From positions 868,001 to 932,000 of the forward strand of contig NZ_CP100461.1 of assembly GCF_024228675.1 (NCBI RefSeq): a stretch of DNA of 64,000 bases. The letters run 5' to 3'. The stretch is from Salinigranum marinum. Lineage in GTDB: Archaea; Halobacteriota; Halobacteria; Halobacteriales; Haloferacaceae. The notes beneath the pieces are model-generated. The model searched no databases. It was not told where the DNA came from and worked only from the letters and a program-made list of their open reading frames with translations. Of the stretch, positions 41,928 to 50,620 are shown one piece after another; within the stretch, counting starts at the first letter, position 1, and each line of letters begins with the position of its first letter. Both the position numbers and the translations under genes were made by a program.

Positions 41928-43647
41928 CACCGCCGACGCGCTCGTCGCGTTGCTCCCGCTCGCGACGATCGCGTTCCTCATGGTCGGGCGGTACTGGCCG
42001 GCGACGCGAGCGATGCCGGTCGCCTGGCTCGTCGCCGTCGGCGCGGGCGTCGTCGGGTGGGGGATGTCCGCTCGGTGGATCGCCGCCGCCTCGATTGTGG
42101 GGTTCATCACCGCGGCGAACATCCTCTACATCGTCTTCGGGGCGATCCTGCTGCTCTACACGCTCAAGCGCACGGGAGCGTTCGACGTGATCAATCAGGG
42201 ATTCGCCTCCGTGAGCGAAGACAGACGGGTGCAGGTCGTCCTGCTCGTCTTCCTCATGGGTTCGTTCATCGAAGCCGCGGCCGGCTTCGGGACGCCGGCG
42301 GCGATCGTCGGCCCGCTCTTAGTCGGGCTCGGCTTCCCGCCACTCGCCGCGGTCGTCGTCGCCCTCACGGGCAACCTGATGGCGATCACCTTCGGCGCGG
42401 TGGGGACGCCGCTCATCATCGGGATGATCGACGTCTTCGGGTCGGTCGACACCGTCTCGTCGGCGGTGTCCGCGCAGGGACTGACCATCGAGGCGTGGGT
42501 GGCCGAGATCGCGGTCTGGGCGGCGACGTACCACGTCGTCGTGGGGATCGTCCTGCCCTTCATCGGCGTCGCGATGATGACGCGCTTCTTCGGCGAGGAG
42601 CGCTCGATCAAGCCCGCGCTGGAGGTGCTGCCGCTGACGCTGTTCGCGTGGGCTTCCTTCGCGGTCCCGTACTGGCTCACCGCCTACTTCCTCGGGCCGG
42701 AATTCCCCGGCCTCATCGGGGCGATGGTCGGGCTGTTCGTCACGGTCGGCGTGCTGAAAGCCGGCTTCTTCCACCCCGACGAGGAGTGGGACTTCGGGCC
42801 GCAGGAGGCGTGGCCCGACCACTGGATCGGCGACATCCAGCCCGGCGAGGGCGGCGTCGCCGCCGGCACCTCGGGCGACGGGTCCGTGACCGCCGACGGC
42901 GGGGCCGTGCAGATGCCGCTCTGGAAGGCGTGGATGCCGTACGCGCTCGTGGCCGTCCTGCTCGTCGTCACGCGGGTGTACGACCCCGTGAACGCCTTCG
43001 TCACGCAGGACCTCTTCACCCTCGCGTGGACCGACATCCTCGGCACCGGCCTCGGCGACAGTTTCGCCGTGCTCTACCTGCCGGGGGCGGTGTTCGTCGC
43101 GGTTCACCTGCTGACGATCCCGCTCCACGACATGCGGACCGACGAGATCACCGCGGCGTGGTCCGAGACGATCGAGAAGGTCACGCCAGCGGTCGTTGCC
43201 CTGCTGTTCGCGGTCGCGACGGTCCAGATCATGCTCCAGTCGGGGACGGCGACGGGGACCGACAGCATGCTCATCGTCCTGTCGGACGGGATGGCCTCGC
43301 TCGCCGGCGGCGTCTACCCGTTCTTCGCGGCGTACGTGGGCGCGTTCGGCGCGTTCCTCGCCGGCTCGAACACCGTCTCGGACATCCTCTTCGGGACGTT
43401 CCAGTACGGCGTGGCCGACCAGATCGGCACGTCGAAGACGCTGATGCTCGGCGCACAGGCCGTCGGCGGCGCGATCGGCAACCTCATCGCCGTCCACAAC
43501 GTCGTCGCCGCGCTGGCCGTCGTCGGCCTCGTCGGCGAGGAGGGCCGCGTCATCCGGTTAGAACTCATCCCGCTCGTGTACTACGGGACCGCCACCGGAC
43601 TCCTGACGCTGGTGTTCAGTTACGTCCTCTTCCCCGGGGTGTTCTGA
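41920..43647 (+). CDS. lctP: L-lactate permease (LctP family)
   Basis: 575 residues with about 13 membrane helices. Family landmarks: the early [40 protein letters not shown], and the late [20 protein letters not shown] followed by [20 protein letters not shown]. LctP takes up lactate, and often glycolate, with protons. A cytoplasmic loop near residue 320 has the Gly/Asp-rich [20 protein letters not shown]. It is preceded by a leader ORF and followed by D-lactate dehydrogenase, with lut genes divergent, so its role in lactate uptake is well supported. Confidence 0.93.
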   Translation: MASTADALVALLPLATIAFLMVGRYWPATRAMPVAWLVAVGAGVVGWGMSARWIAAASIVGFITAANILYIVFGAILLLYTLKRTGAFDVINQGFASVSEDRRVQVVLLVFLMGSFIEAAAGFGTPAAIVGPLLVGLGFPPLAAVVVALTGNLMAITFGAVGTPLIIGMIDVFGSVDTVSSAVSAQGLTIEAWVAEIAVWAATYHVVVGIVLPFIGVAMMTRFFGEERSIKPALEVLPLTLFAWASFAVPYWLTAYFLGPEFPGLIGAMVGLFVTVGVLKAGFFHPDEEWDFGPQEAWPDHWIGDIQPGEGGVAAGTSGDGSVTADGGAVQMPLWKAWMPYALVAVLLVVTRVYDPVNAFVTQDLFTLAWTDILGTGLGDSFAVLYLPGAVFVAVHLLTIPLHDMRTDEITAAWSETIEKVTPAVVALLFAVATVQIMLQSGTATGTDSMLIVLSDGMASLAGGVYPFFAAYVGAFGAFLAGSNTVSDILFGTFQYGVADQIGTSKTLMLGAQAVGGAIGNLIAVHNVVAALAVVGLVGEEGRVIRLELIPLVYYGTATGLLTLVFSYVLFPGVF

Positions 43648-43742
43648 GCCCGATGTCGACCGCGCGCACCGCTGACCGAGCCCGCCGCCGGACCGCGTGA
43701 TGTCCGGCATTTATTATCGACGACCCAAAGAAGTGAGCAACG

Positions 43743-46700
43743 ATGGCGAGTAACACGGACAGCACCGGATCGCCGGCCGGCGATCCACGGGAGGGGGCGA
43801 ACTTCGACTACGTCTCCGACGACGTGGCTCGACCGGCGCTGGTCGAGGACCTCGAAGGGATCGTCGAGGGAGACGTCCGGTTCGACTCCTACACACGACA
43901 GCTGTACGCGACCGACGCCTCGGCGTACGAGCGCACGCCGATCGGCGTGGTGATGCCGCGGTCGACGGACGACGTCGCCGCGGTGATGCGCTACTGTGCC
44001 CGGCGCGAGATCCCCGTGCTGCCCCGCGGCGGCGGAACCTCGCTGGCGGGGCAGACGGTGAACGAGGCGGTCGTCCTCGACTTCACCAGGCACATGAACG
44101 CGGTCGTCGATGTCGATCTCGACGCCGAGACCGCGCGGGCGCAGGCCGGCACCTACCTCGGCGACCTCAACCGGGAACTCGAACCGTACGGGCTGAAGTT
44201 CGCGCCCGATCCGGCGTGGGGCGACAAGAGCGCGCTCGGGGGGGCCATCGGCAACAACTCCACCGGTGCGCACTCGCTGAAGTACGGCAAGACGGACTAC
44301 TACATCGAGGAGTGCACGGCCGTGCTCGCCGACGGGAGCATCGAGCGGTTCGGCGAGATGGCGGTGGAGGAACTCCGCGAGCGCGCCGAGGCCGACAGCG
44401 ACGAGATCCTGCCCCGCGTCTACGCGCAGGTCGTCCGGATCCTCGACGACGAGGCCGACGAGATCGAATCGAGATACCCCGACCTGAAGCGCAACGTCTC
44501 GGGGTACAACCTCGACATGCTCGTCGACGAGGCCCGCGGGGAGCGACGGACGGCCGACGACACGGGGATCGACCCCGATTCGGAGCCCGGAACCGTGAAC
44601 CTCGCGCGCCTCCTCGCGGGGAGCGAGGGGACGCTCGCGATCGTCACCGAGGCGACCGTCTCGCTCGCGCCCGTCCCGAACACGGCGTCTGTCGCGCTGC
44701 TCACCTACGACAGCGTCCTCGACGCGATGGAGGACGTCGCGCCCATCCTCGACCACGACCCGGCCGCGGTCGAGGTGATGGACGACGTGCTGCTCGATCT
44801 GGCCCGCGACACCGCGGAGTTCCGCGACGTCGTGGGGCTGCTCCCGGAGGGGACCAGTTCGGTCCTCCTCGTGGAGTTCTACGCCGAGGACGACGCCGAC
44901 GGCAGACAGCAGGTGGCTGACCTCGTCGCGGACCGCGTCCCCGACGGAGACTCGGTGGCGACGCCGAGCGAGGAGGCCGCGGAGACGACCGCGAAGCCGA
45001 AGACGGCCGTGGGGGCGATGGAGGCACACGACGCCGAGACGCGCGCGAAGTTCTGGAAGATGCGCAAGTCGGGCCTGCCGATCCTCCTCTCGCGGACCAC
45101 CGACGAGAAACACATCGCCTACATCGAAGACACGGCCATCCCCGCGGAGAACCTCCCGGCGTACGTCGCGGAGTTCCAGGAGATCCTCGCGGAGCACGAC
45201 ACGTTCGCCAGCTACTACGCCCACGCGGGCCCCGGCGTGCTCCACATTCGCCCGCTAATCAACACCAAGACCGCGGCGGGCGTCGAGACGTTCGAGGCCA
45301 TCGCCGACGCCGTGACCGACCTCGTCGTGAAGTACGGCGGATCGGTGTCGGGCGAACACGGCGACGGTCGCGCCCGCACCCAGTGGAACCGGAAGCTGTA
45401 CGGCGACCGCCTCTGGGGCGTGTTCCGCGACCTGAAGTCGGCGTTCGACCCCGACTGGCTCCTCAACCCCGGCAACGTCTGCGGCGACCACGACATGACC
45501 GAACACCTCCGCTTCTCGCCCGACTACGAGTTCGACGCCGGCTTCGATACGGCGTTGAACTGGGAGAACGAGAACGGCTTTCAGGGGATGGCGGAGCTCT
45601 GTCACGGCTGTGCGGGCTGTCGCGGGCCACAGGAGACCACGGGCGGCGTGATGTGTCCGACGTTCCGCGCCGCGGAAGAAGAGATCCAGTCCACCAGAGG
45701 GAGGGCGAACATGCTCCGGCAGGCCATGTCGGGCGCGTTCGACGACGACGAGATCTTCACTGACGAGTTCGTCCACGAGGTGCTTGACCTCTGTATCGGC
45801 TGTAAGGGCTGTTCGAAGGACTGCCCCTCGGAGGTGGACATGGCGAAGATGAAAGCCGAGGTGACCCACGAGTACCACCAGCGCAACGGGTCGAGCCTCC
45901 GCGACAGGGTGTTCGCCAACGTCGAGACCCTCTCGAAGCTCGGGAGCGCGTTCGCGCCCGTCTCGAACCTGGCGACGAAGCTCCCCGGATCGGGGTGGCT
46001 GATGGAAAAGACGCTCGGGATCGCCGCCGAGCGCTCGCTTCCCGCCTTCGCCTCTGAGTCGCTCGAGACCTGGTTCGAAAAGCGAGGGGGCGCGACGGTC
46101 CCCGCCGACGAGGCGGTCCGTCGGGCGCTGTTGTTCCCCGACACGTACACGAACTACAACCACCCCGAGGCGGGGAAAGCAGCGGTGCGGGCGCTCGAAG
46201 CCGCGGGGGTCCACGTCCGAATCCCCGACGGCGTCGCCGGCAGCGGACGACCGCCGCACTCGAAGGGCTTTCTCGACCGCGCCCGCGAAGACGCCGAACG
46301 GAACGTCGAGGTGCTCGCGCCGCTCGTCGGCGACGGCTGGGACGTCGTGGTCGTCGAGCCCTCCGACGCCGTGATGTTCCAGTCGGACTACCTCGACCTG
46401 CTCTCGGGGAGCGAGGTAGAAGCGGTCGCCGCGAACAGCTACGGTGTGATGGAGTACGTCGACACGTTCTCGCTCCTCGACGGGGTAGGAACCGTCGATC
46501 CGGGGGAGTCGCTGACCTACCACGGCCACTGTCACCAGAAGTCGACTAACAAGGACCACCACGCCGTCGGCGTCCTCCGCCGGGCCGGGTACGAGGTCGA
46601 CCCGCTCGACTCCACGTGCTGTGGGATGGCTGGCTCGTTCGGCTACGAGGCCGAACACTACGCGATGTCGAAAGCCATCGCGTCGATCCTCTACGAGCAG

Positions 46701-46823
46701 GTCGACGCGAGCGCGGGCGAGACCGTCGTCGCGCCCGGTGCATCGTGTCGCTCGCAACTCGGCGACCACGAGGGGCGGGAGCCGCCACATCCGGTCGAGA
46801 AACTGGCGGCGGCGCTCGCGTGA
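43743..46823 (+). CDS. FAD-linked D-lactate dehydrogenase fused to Fe-S/CCG module
   Basis: 1,026 residues. Residues 15-270 are an FAD-binding type 4 domain (EIPVLPRGGGTSLAGQTVNE, LGGAIGNNSTGAHSLKYG). Residues 280-585 are the FAD-oxidase C-terminal domain (SVSGEHGDGRARTQWNRKLY). Then two 4Fe-4S motifs follow: CHGCAGCRG and CIGCKGCSKDC. The last 250 residues are a Cys-rich CCG module with YHGHCHQKSTN and CCGMAGSFGYEAEHYAMSK. It combines in one chain what bacteria split into GlcD/GlcF-like subunits. It should oxidise D-lactate (or glycolate) to the keto acid and pass electrons to quinone. It lies 95 bp after lctP. Confidence 0.93.
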   Translation: MASNTDSTGSPAGDPREGANFDYVSDDVARPALVEDLEGIVEGDVRFDSYTRQLYATDASAYERTPIGVVMPRSTDDVAAVMRYCARREIPVLPRGGGTSLAGQTVNEAVVLDFTRHMNAVVDVDLDAETARAQAGTYLGDLNRELEPYGLKFAPDPAWGDKSALGGAIGNNSTGAHSLKYGKTDYYIEECTAVLADGSIERFGEMAVEELRERAEADSDEILPRVYAQVVRILDDEADEIESRYPDLKRNVSGYNLDMLVDEARGERRTADDTGIDPDSEPGTVNLARLLAGSEGTLAIVTEATVSLAPVPNTASVALLTYDSVLDAMEDVAPILDHDPAAVEVMDDVLLDLARDTAEFRDVVGLLPEGTSSVLLVEFYAEDDADGRQQVADLVADRVPDGDSVATPSEEAAETTAKPKTAVGAMEAHDAETRAKFWKMRKSGLPILLSRTTDEKHIAYIEDTAIPAENLPAYVAEFQEILAEHDTFASYYAHAGPGVLHIRPLINTKTAAGVETFEAIADAVTDLVVKYGGSVSGEHGDGRARTQWNRKLYGDRLWGVFRDLKSAFDPDWLLNPGNVCGDHDMTEHLRFSPDYEFDAGFDTALNWENENGFQGMAELCHGCAGCRGPQETTGGVMCPTFRAAEEEIQSTRGRANMLRQAMSGAFDDDEIFTDEFVHEVLDLCIGCKGCSKDCPSEVDMAKMKAEVTHEYHQRNGSSLRDRVFANVETLSKLGSAFAPVSNLATKLPGSGWLMEKTLGIAAERSLPAFASESLETWFEKRGGATVPADEAVRRALLFPDTYTNYNHPEAGKAAVRALEAAGVHVRIPDGVAGSGRPPHSKGFLDRAREDAERNVEVLAPLVGDGWDVVVVEPSDAVMFQSDYLDLLSGSEVEAVAANSYGVMEYVDTFSLLDGVGTVDPGESLTYHGHCHQKSTNKDHHAVGVLRRAGYEVDPLDSTCCGMAGSFGYEAEHYAMSKAIASILYEQVDASAGETVVAPGASCRSQLGDHEGREPPHPVEKLAAALA

Positions 46824-46826
46824 GCG

Positions 46827-47093
46827 GTGTCACCCGACGGTGACGGTCCTCGGCCGCGATCGGACGCCGACGCCGGCCCCGACGCGGACCGGGCCGCCGA
46901 CCGACCCGTCCGTCGCGGCACCGTCGACCTCCGGACCGCAAGCGGTGAACTGATCCACCACGACGAGGCGTTCGTCCGCTACGACCGCGACGCCTTCGTC
47001 GTCTCGACCGACCCGTCGTTCCCGCCCGACGCGATCGAGACGTACGAGAAGGACGCCGTCGCGTGGATCGAGGTGCGGCATCCGCGTCGGTGA
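46827..47093 (+). CDS. Hypothetical small beta-rich protein
   Basis: 88 residues from GTG at 46827, 3 nt after the D-lactate dehydrogenase stop. The first 30 residues are Asp/Pro-rich and may not be translated; a later start is possible. The rest is short strands: RGTVDLRTASGELIHHDEAF, VRYDRDAFVVSTDPSFPPDA, then YEKDAVAWIEVRHPRR. No family recognised. It is convergent with the 47107-47559 gene. Proximity suggests it could be read through from the lactate genes. Confidence 0.5.
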   Translation: MSPDGDGPRPRSDADAGPDADRAADRPVRRGTVDLRTASGELIHHDEAFVRYDRDAFVVSTDPSFPPDAIETYEKDAVAWIEVRHPRR

Positions 47094-47106
47094 CTCCCGC
47101 GACGGC

Positions 47107-47559
47107 TCAGAACAGCCCACTCCCTTCGACGCGTTCGACGCGGACCGCGCCGTCGACCAGCGCTTCGAGTGCGTCGGCCACCGCGTCGACGTCGACGTCG
47201 TGGAGGCGCACCGCCCGGTCGGGTGCGTCCCCACGGGCCTCGATCGTCAGCTTCGGGCGGGCGACCAGCCCGCCGTCGTGGAGTGTGACGCGGTCGATCG
47301 TCCCGACGGCGAGCCACCGAACCGTGTCGGCGCAGGCGAGGAGCCCGTCGATCCCGTGGTCGTCGTAGACGGCGTCCACGGCGGCCGCCCGCCGGGTGTG
47401 TTTGCCGCTCGACAGCCCGAACAGCGGGGTGAACGCGCCGCACTCGAGGACGTAACAACCCGCGGGTTCGAAGACGAACTCGAACAGCTGGAGGGGGACC
47501 GACCCCGACATGCCGTAGTGGACGCGGACGCGGGGAGCGTCGCCGCCCCCGTCAGTCAT
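47107..47559 (-). CDS. Hypothetical protein, third gene of the Nramp-like operon
   Basis: 150 residues from the ATG at 47559, which overlaps the previous gene by 8 bp. N-terminal VRVHYGMSGSVPLQLFEFVF, EPAGCYVLECGAFTPLFGL, then RWLAVGTIDRVTLHDGGLVA, and a C-terminal helix-strand DVDAVADALEALVDGAVRVE. It looks like a mixed PH-like fold. I do not recognise the family. Tight overlap with the membrane protein and transporter genes suggests co-expression. Confidence 0.65.
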   Translation of the reverse strand: MTDGGGDAPRVRVHYGMSGSVPLQLFEFVFEPAGCYVLECGAFTPLFGLSSGKHTRRAAAVDAVYDDHGIDGLLACADTVRWLAVGTIDRVTLHDGGLVARPKLTIEARGDAPDRAVRLHDVDVDAVADALEALVDGAVRVERVEGSGLF

Positions 47560-47923
47560 CGCCGTCTCCGGTGGCCGCGCGGAAGAAGAGGACGCCGCCA
47601 AGGACGAACAGGGCCCCGCCGACGCGGTGCACCGCGACCAGCACGTAGGTCCCGACAGCGACGCCCGCGACGGCGACCGCGGTGACGACCGCCTCGCCGC
47701 GGACGACGCCTGCCCGACCGTGGAGCTCGGCGAGGTAGGTCACACACATCGCGGTCAGGGCGGCGACGACGAGCGGGGTTCGTGTCCACGCGGGCGCGAC
47801 CGTCGACGCGGCGACGACGACGGCGAGGCCGCCGAGGTAGACGGCGTATCTCCCGGCACGGAGCGTGGCGAACGTCCGGTGGACGAGCCCCGCGGAGCTG
47901 TTCGACGCCCGTGGGGGACTCAT
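47552..47923 (-). CDS. Small membrane protein, second gene of the Nramp-like operon
   Basis: 123 residues from the ATG at 47923, overlapping the transporter stop as ATGA; the longer frame to 48673 lies inside the transporter gene. About four membrane helices: RYAVYLGGLAVVVAASTVA, PLVVAALTAMCVTYLAEL, EAVVTAVAVAGVAVGTYVLV and GGALFVLGGVLFFRAA. No family recognised. It may be an accessory subunit of the transporter. Confidence 0.7.
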   Translation of the reverse strand: MSPPRASNSSAGLVHRTFATLRAGRYAVYLGGLAVVVAASTVAPAWTRTPLVVAALTAMCVTYLAELHGRAGVVRGEAVVTAVAVAGVAVGTYVLVAVHRVGGALFVLGGVLFFRAATGDGDD

Positions 47924-49638
47924 GAGAGCCACCCGCGGGCGGCCTCGCGTTCGGCGTCGTCGAGTTCTGTCTCGCGGTCTTTCGCCTGGAGTGTCCGGAT
48001 CACCGTGTACGTCTGGACGGCCAGGAAACCGGCCCAGAGCACGTAGCCGCCCGGCGCGCTCCCGAGGATCGTCGGGGCCGTCTCGAAGACGCCGACGCCG
48101 AAGTCGCGGGCGAGCGTCCGCCCGATGAGGAGCGTGCTGAAGTAGCCGAAGAAGCCCGTCGCCCACCACATCGCCACGATCCGGAGCCACCCCGGCTGGA
48201 GGTGTCTGGGCAGACGCGCAGTGTTGATGACGAGCGTGAGCGCGATGTAGGGCCACATCATCACGCCCGACATCGCGGCACCGACGACGAGCAAGAAGAA
48301 CGGCTGTTCGAAGGGGAGGAGGATGATCGCGATCCCCCAGAGGGTAAAGGCGGTAAGCGTGACGAGGAAGATGGTCGGGAGCTCCCAGCCGGCCTGTCGA
48401 CCGTGGCTCTCGTAGATGATGTCGGCGCTGTTGCGGACGAACGACTCGACGATGGCGTACTCCGTGGTGAACAGCGCGACGAACAGGACGACCGGGATGA
48501 GGACCGCCCCGACTCCGGACAGCTGGGGGAAGACGACCCGGAGCCACATATCGATCCCGGTCGTGGCGGTCCCCGACGCGTACTCCGCGGCGACCGTCAT
48601 CAACACCGTGGCCACGACGAGCAGACCGACGACGAACGTGAGGAGGTGTTCGAGCTGGACGATCCGCCACCACCCGCGCCAGCGCCGGAGGTTCTGCCCC
48701 GTCGGCTGGAAGACGAAGCCGTCGCGCTGGACGGGTTCGGGGTCGTCACCGATGAGCGGGTTCTTCAGCCGCCCCTGGTAGTTGCCCATACCGTACCCCT
48801 TCTCGCGGGCCCACAGCGACTGCGAGAGGTTGAGGTAGCCCCCCGCGCCCGCGAACGCGAGTCCGCCGAGGAACACCGCGAGGTCGGTTCCCGCGGGGAC
48901 GGTGCCGACGGCGAGCGCGCCCGCGGGGAGGTTCGTCAACTGTCCGATCGAGCCGGTGACGACGGCGAGCGCGACCGCACCGACGACCGACGTCACCACG
49001 AGGACGAACTGCGCCCCCTCGACGACGTTGTACATCACGGGCGAGAGCTGGTACGAGACGAAGATGAGCAGCATGAGTCCGACCCCGAACGGTTTCCAGT
49101 CGGCGACCCCGAACGCCCACGCCCCGATCTGGGCGGCGCTCGCGGCCCACCCGGGCCAGCCGAGACTCACGAACCCCGCCAGGAGGAAAAACAGCGGCCA
49201 GAGGCGATGGACGCGCCCGAACGCACGGAAGATGCTCTCGCCGGTCGCCAGAGTCCACCGCTGGAGTTCGGTGTTGACGAAGAACTGGGTGAGGACGCCG
49301 ATCCAGAACGCCCAGTACAGCGTCCACCCGCCCTGGGCGACGAGCACCGGCCAGAAGAGCGTCTCACCGCTCCCGAGGCTCGCACCGAGCATGATCGCCG
49401 AGGGACCGACGACGTGACTGAGTTTCGGGACGCGCGGGAGGTCGAGCAGTTTGAACCCGCCGCCCTCGCCGCGGTCGGGGTAGTCGGTCGCGGCGGGGGC
49501 GTCGTTGAGGTCGTCGTACGGCATCGGCATGTACGACGTGCCGCGGTACTGCCGTCCCTCGACCTCGGACGCGTAGACGTCGTACTCCTCGTCCGTCTTC
49601 TCGTCCGTCTCTTCGTGCGTCTCGTCAGGTGTGTGCAT
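47920..49638 (-). CDS. Nramp-related transporter without the metal-binding DPGN motif
   Basis: 572 residues. An acidic 60-residue N-terminus is followed by about 12-13 membrane helices. It aligns to the Nramp family in outline, with KLSHVVGPSAIMLGASLGSG then ETLFWPVLVAQGGWTLYWAF and late PFEQPFFLLVVGAAMSGVMM. At the position where true Nramp proteins have DPGN (metal ligands in helix 1), this sequence has GASLGSGE. The helix 6 MPH-type motif is also not evident. The substrate is therefore probably not a transition metal; Mg2+ or an organic substrate are alternatives. It heads a three-gene overlapping operon with its own TATA box. Confidence 0.75.
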   Translation of the reverse strand: MHTPDETHEETDEKTDEEYDVYASEVEGRQYRGTSYMPMPYDDLNDAPAATDYPDRGEGGGFKLLDLPRVPKLSHVVGPSAIMLGASLGSGETLFWPVLVAQGGWTLYWAFWIGVLTQFFVNTELQRWTLATGESIFRAFGRVHRLWPLFFLLAGFVSLGWPGWAASAAQIGAWAFGVADWKPFGVGLMLLIFVSYQLSPVMYNVVEGAQFVLVVTSVVGAVALAVVTGSIGQLTNLPAGALAVGTVPAGTDLAVFLGGLAFAGAGGYLNLSQSLWAREKGYGMGNYQGRLKNPLIGDDPEPVQRDGFVFQPTGQNLRRWRGWWRIVQLEHLLTFVVGLLVVATVLMTVAAEYASGTATTGIDMWLRVVFPQLSGVGAVLIPVVLFVALFTTEYAIVESFVRNSADIIYESHGRQAGWELPTIFLVTLTAFTLWGIAIILLPFEQPFFLLVVGAAMSGVMMWPYIALTLVINTARLPRHLQPGWLRIVAMWWATGFFGYFSTLLIGRTLARDFGVGVFETAPTILGSAPGGYVLWAGFLAVQTYTVIRTLQAKDRETELDDAEREAARGWLS

Positions 49639-49663
49639 GCCACCGTTCCCTGGGTCTCTCGAT

Positions 49664-49676
49664 GGTGTGTGACACC
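49664..49676. promoter_or_regulatory. Palindrome GGTGT-GTG-ACACC at the Nramp-like promoter
   Basis: Perfect 5-bp arms, 3-nt spacer. It lies between the TATA box (49689-49696) and the ATG at 49638, about at the predicted transcription start. A bound repressor there would block initiation; the HTH regulator encoded next door (49728-50288) is a candidate. Confidence 0.4.
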
Positions 49677-49688
49677 GGAGCCCGTGCC

Positions 49689-49696
49689 TTTATAAA
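49689..49696 (-). promoter_or_regulatory. TATA box of the Nramp-like operon
   Basis: TTTATAAA (self-complementary), about 25 nt before the predicted start near 49664; the leader is about 25 nt. Confidence 0.5.
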
Positions 49697-49727
49697 CCTG
49701 TACGTCCGCGTCCGTGACAGCTCCGGG

Positions 49728-50288
49728 TCAGCCGCCGAGGTAGTGCCAGATATGTCCCCGCTCCTTCGGCGGGTCGACGCCGGGCATCTCCCGCAGGGCG
49801 GGCTGGATCGCGTTCCACCAGCCCTCGGCGGACTCGAACTCCGCGCTGTGGTCGGGGTAGACGTCGCGGAGGAAGTCGGCCTTCTTTGCTTCGGGGTGAT
49901 CGCTCAGGTAGTCGTACGCCGCGAGCAACGCCTCCCGCCGCCGTTCGAGGATATCTCCCGAACCCGGGAGTTCGACGTCGTACGCCGCGTCCGTCGCGGC
50001 TGGGCGCCGTTCCACGTCGTCGCGGTCCTCCGACGCGTCGAGCGGCGTCCACCAGACGCGGCTGCGCGCGCCGACCTTCCGGGTGCGGAGCAGGCCGCGT
50101 TCGGTGAGTTCGCCCAGTTTGTTGTGGGCCGTCCGCCGCGAGCAGTCCAGCGCGTCGGCGATGTCGCCGGCCGTCAGCGGTCGCGCGCGGTCCTCGCGCG
50201 CCTCGAACACGGACAGCGCCTCCTCCGGCGGGATACGGTCGGCGAACTGACCGTGTTCGTTGCGATCGCGGTCGCCGGCGTCGGACAT
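49728..50288 (-). CDS. HTH transcriptional regulator next to the Nramp-like operon
   Basis: 186 residues from the ATG at 50288; the extended frame to 50414 is not protein-like. Winged helix at about 25-75: PLTAGDIADALDCSRRTAHN, KLGELTERGLLRTRKVGARS. The C-terminal half, with YDYLSDHPEAKKADFLRDVY and AEGWWNAIQPALREMPGVD, is a haloarchaeal module of unknown ligand. It lies 90 bp upstream of the transporter on the same strand, so it may regulate that operon. Confidence 0.75.
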   Translation of the reverse strand: MSDAGDRDRNEHGQFADRIPPEEALSVFEAREDRARPLTAGDIADALDCSRRTAHNKLGELTERGLLRTRKVGARSRVWWTPLDASEDRDDVERRPAATDAAYDVELPGSGDILERRREALLAAYDYLSDHPEAKKADFLRDVYPDHSAEFESAEGWWNAIQPALREMPGVDPPKERGHIWHYLGG

Positions 50289-50620
50289 ACCTGACGGGAG
50301 TGAGCGAACCGTGATAAACCTATTCACTGGTGTGCAGAAACCTGTGTACACGAGCGAACCGGATGACAACACGTGTGAAGAGGCCAATACACGCGGATGA
50401 TCCGGATACCTCACTCGTCGTGACTCACCACGCGCGATGAACGTGTGAGACCTTCTCAGACATTACCTCGCTTCGGACGCCTTTCGAATCCACATTTCAC
50501 CAGTATCTACGTGGAATATGGTTTCAAACTGTCCATTAATCACGTCGCCTTCCCTGCCCGAATCCTTCACGGTCATTAAAAATTATTAGTTATTCATGCC
50601 ACTATTCGTACCACAAATCC
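50289..50620. other. 332-bp AT-rich gap before the decayed liv operon
   Basis: No gene. It contains several ACGTGTG words (for example 50371-50376 and 50440-50446) and an AT-rich promoter-like stretch ATTAAAAATTATTAGTTATT at 50575-50594, 27 nt before the ATG of the binding-protein pseudogene. Confidence 0.45.

Noticed and set aside
42319-43497. 392-codon frame opposite lctP
   Set aside because: Arg/Asp/His-rich antisense shadow of a membrane protein gene.
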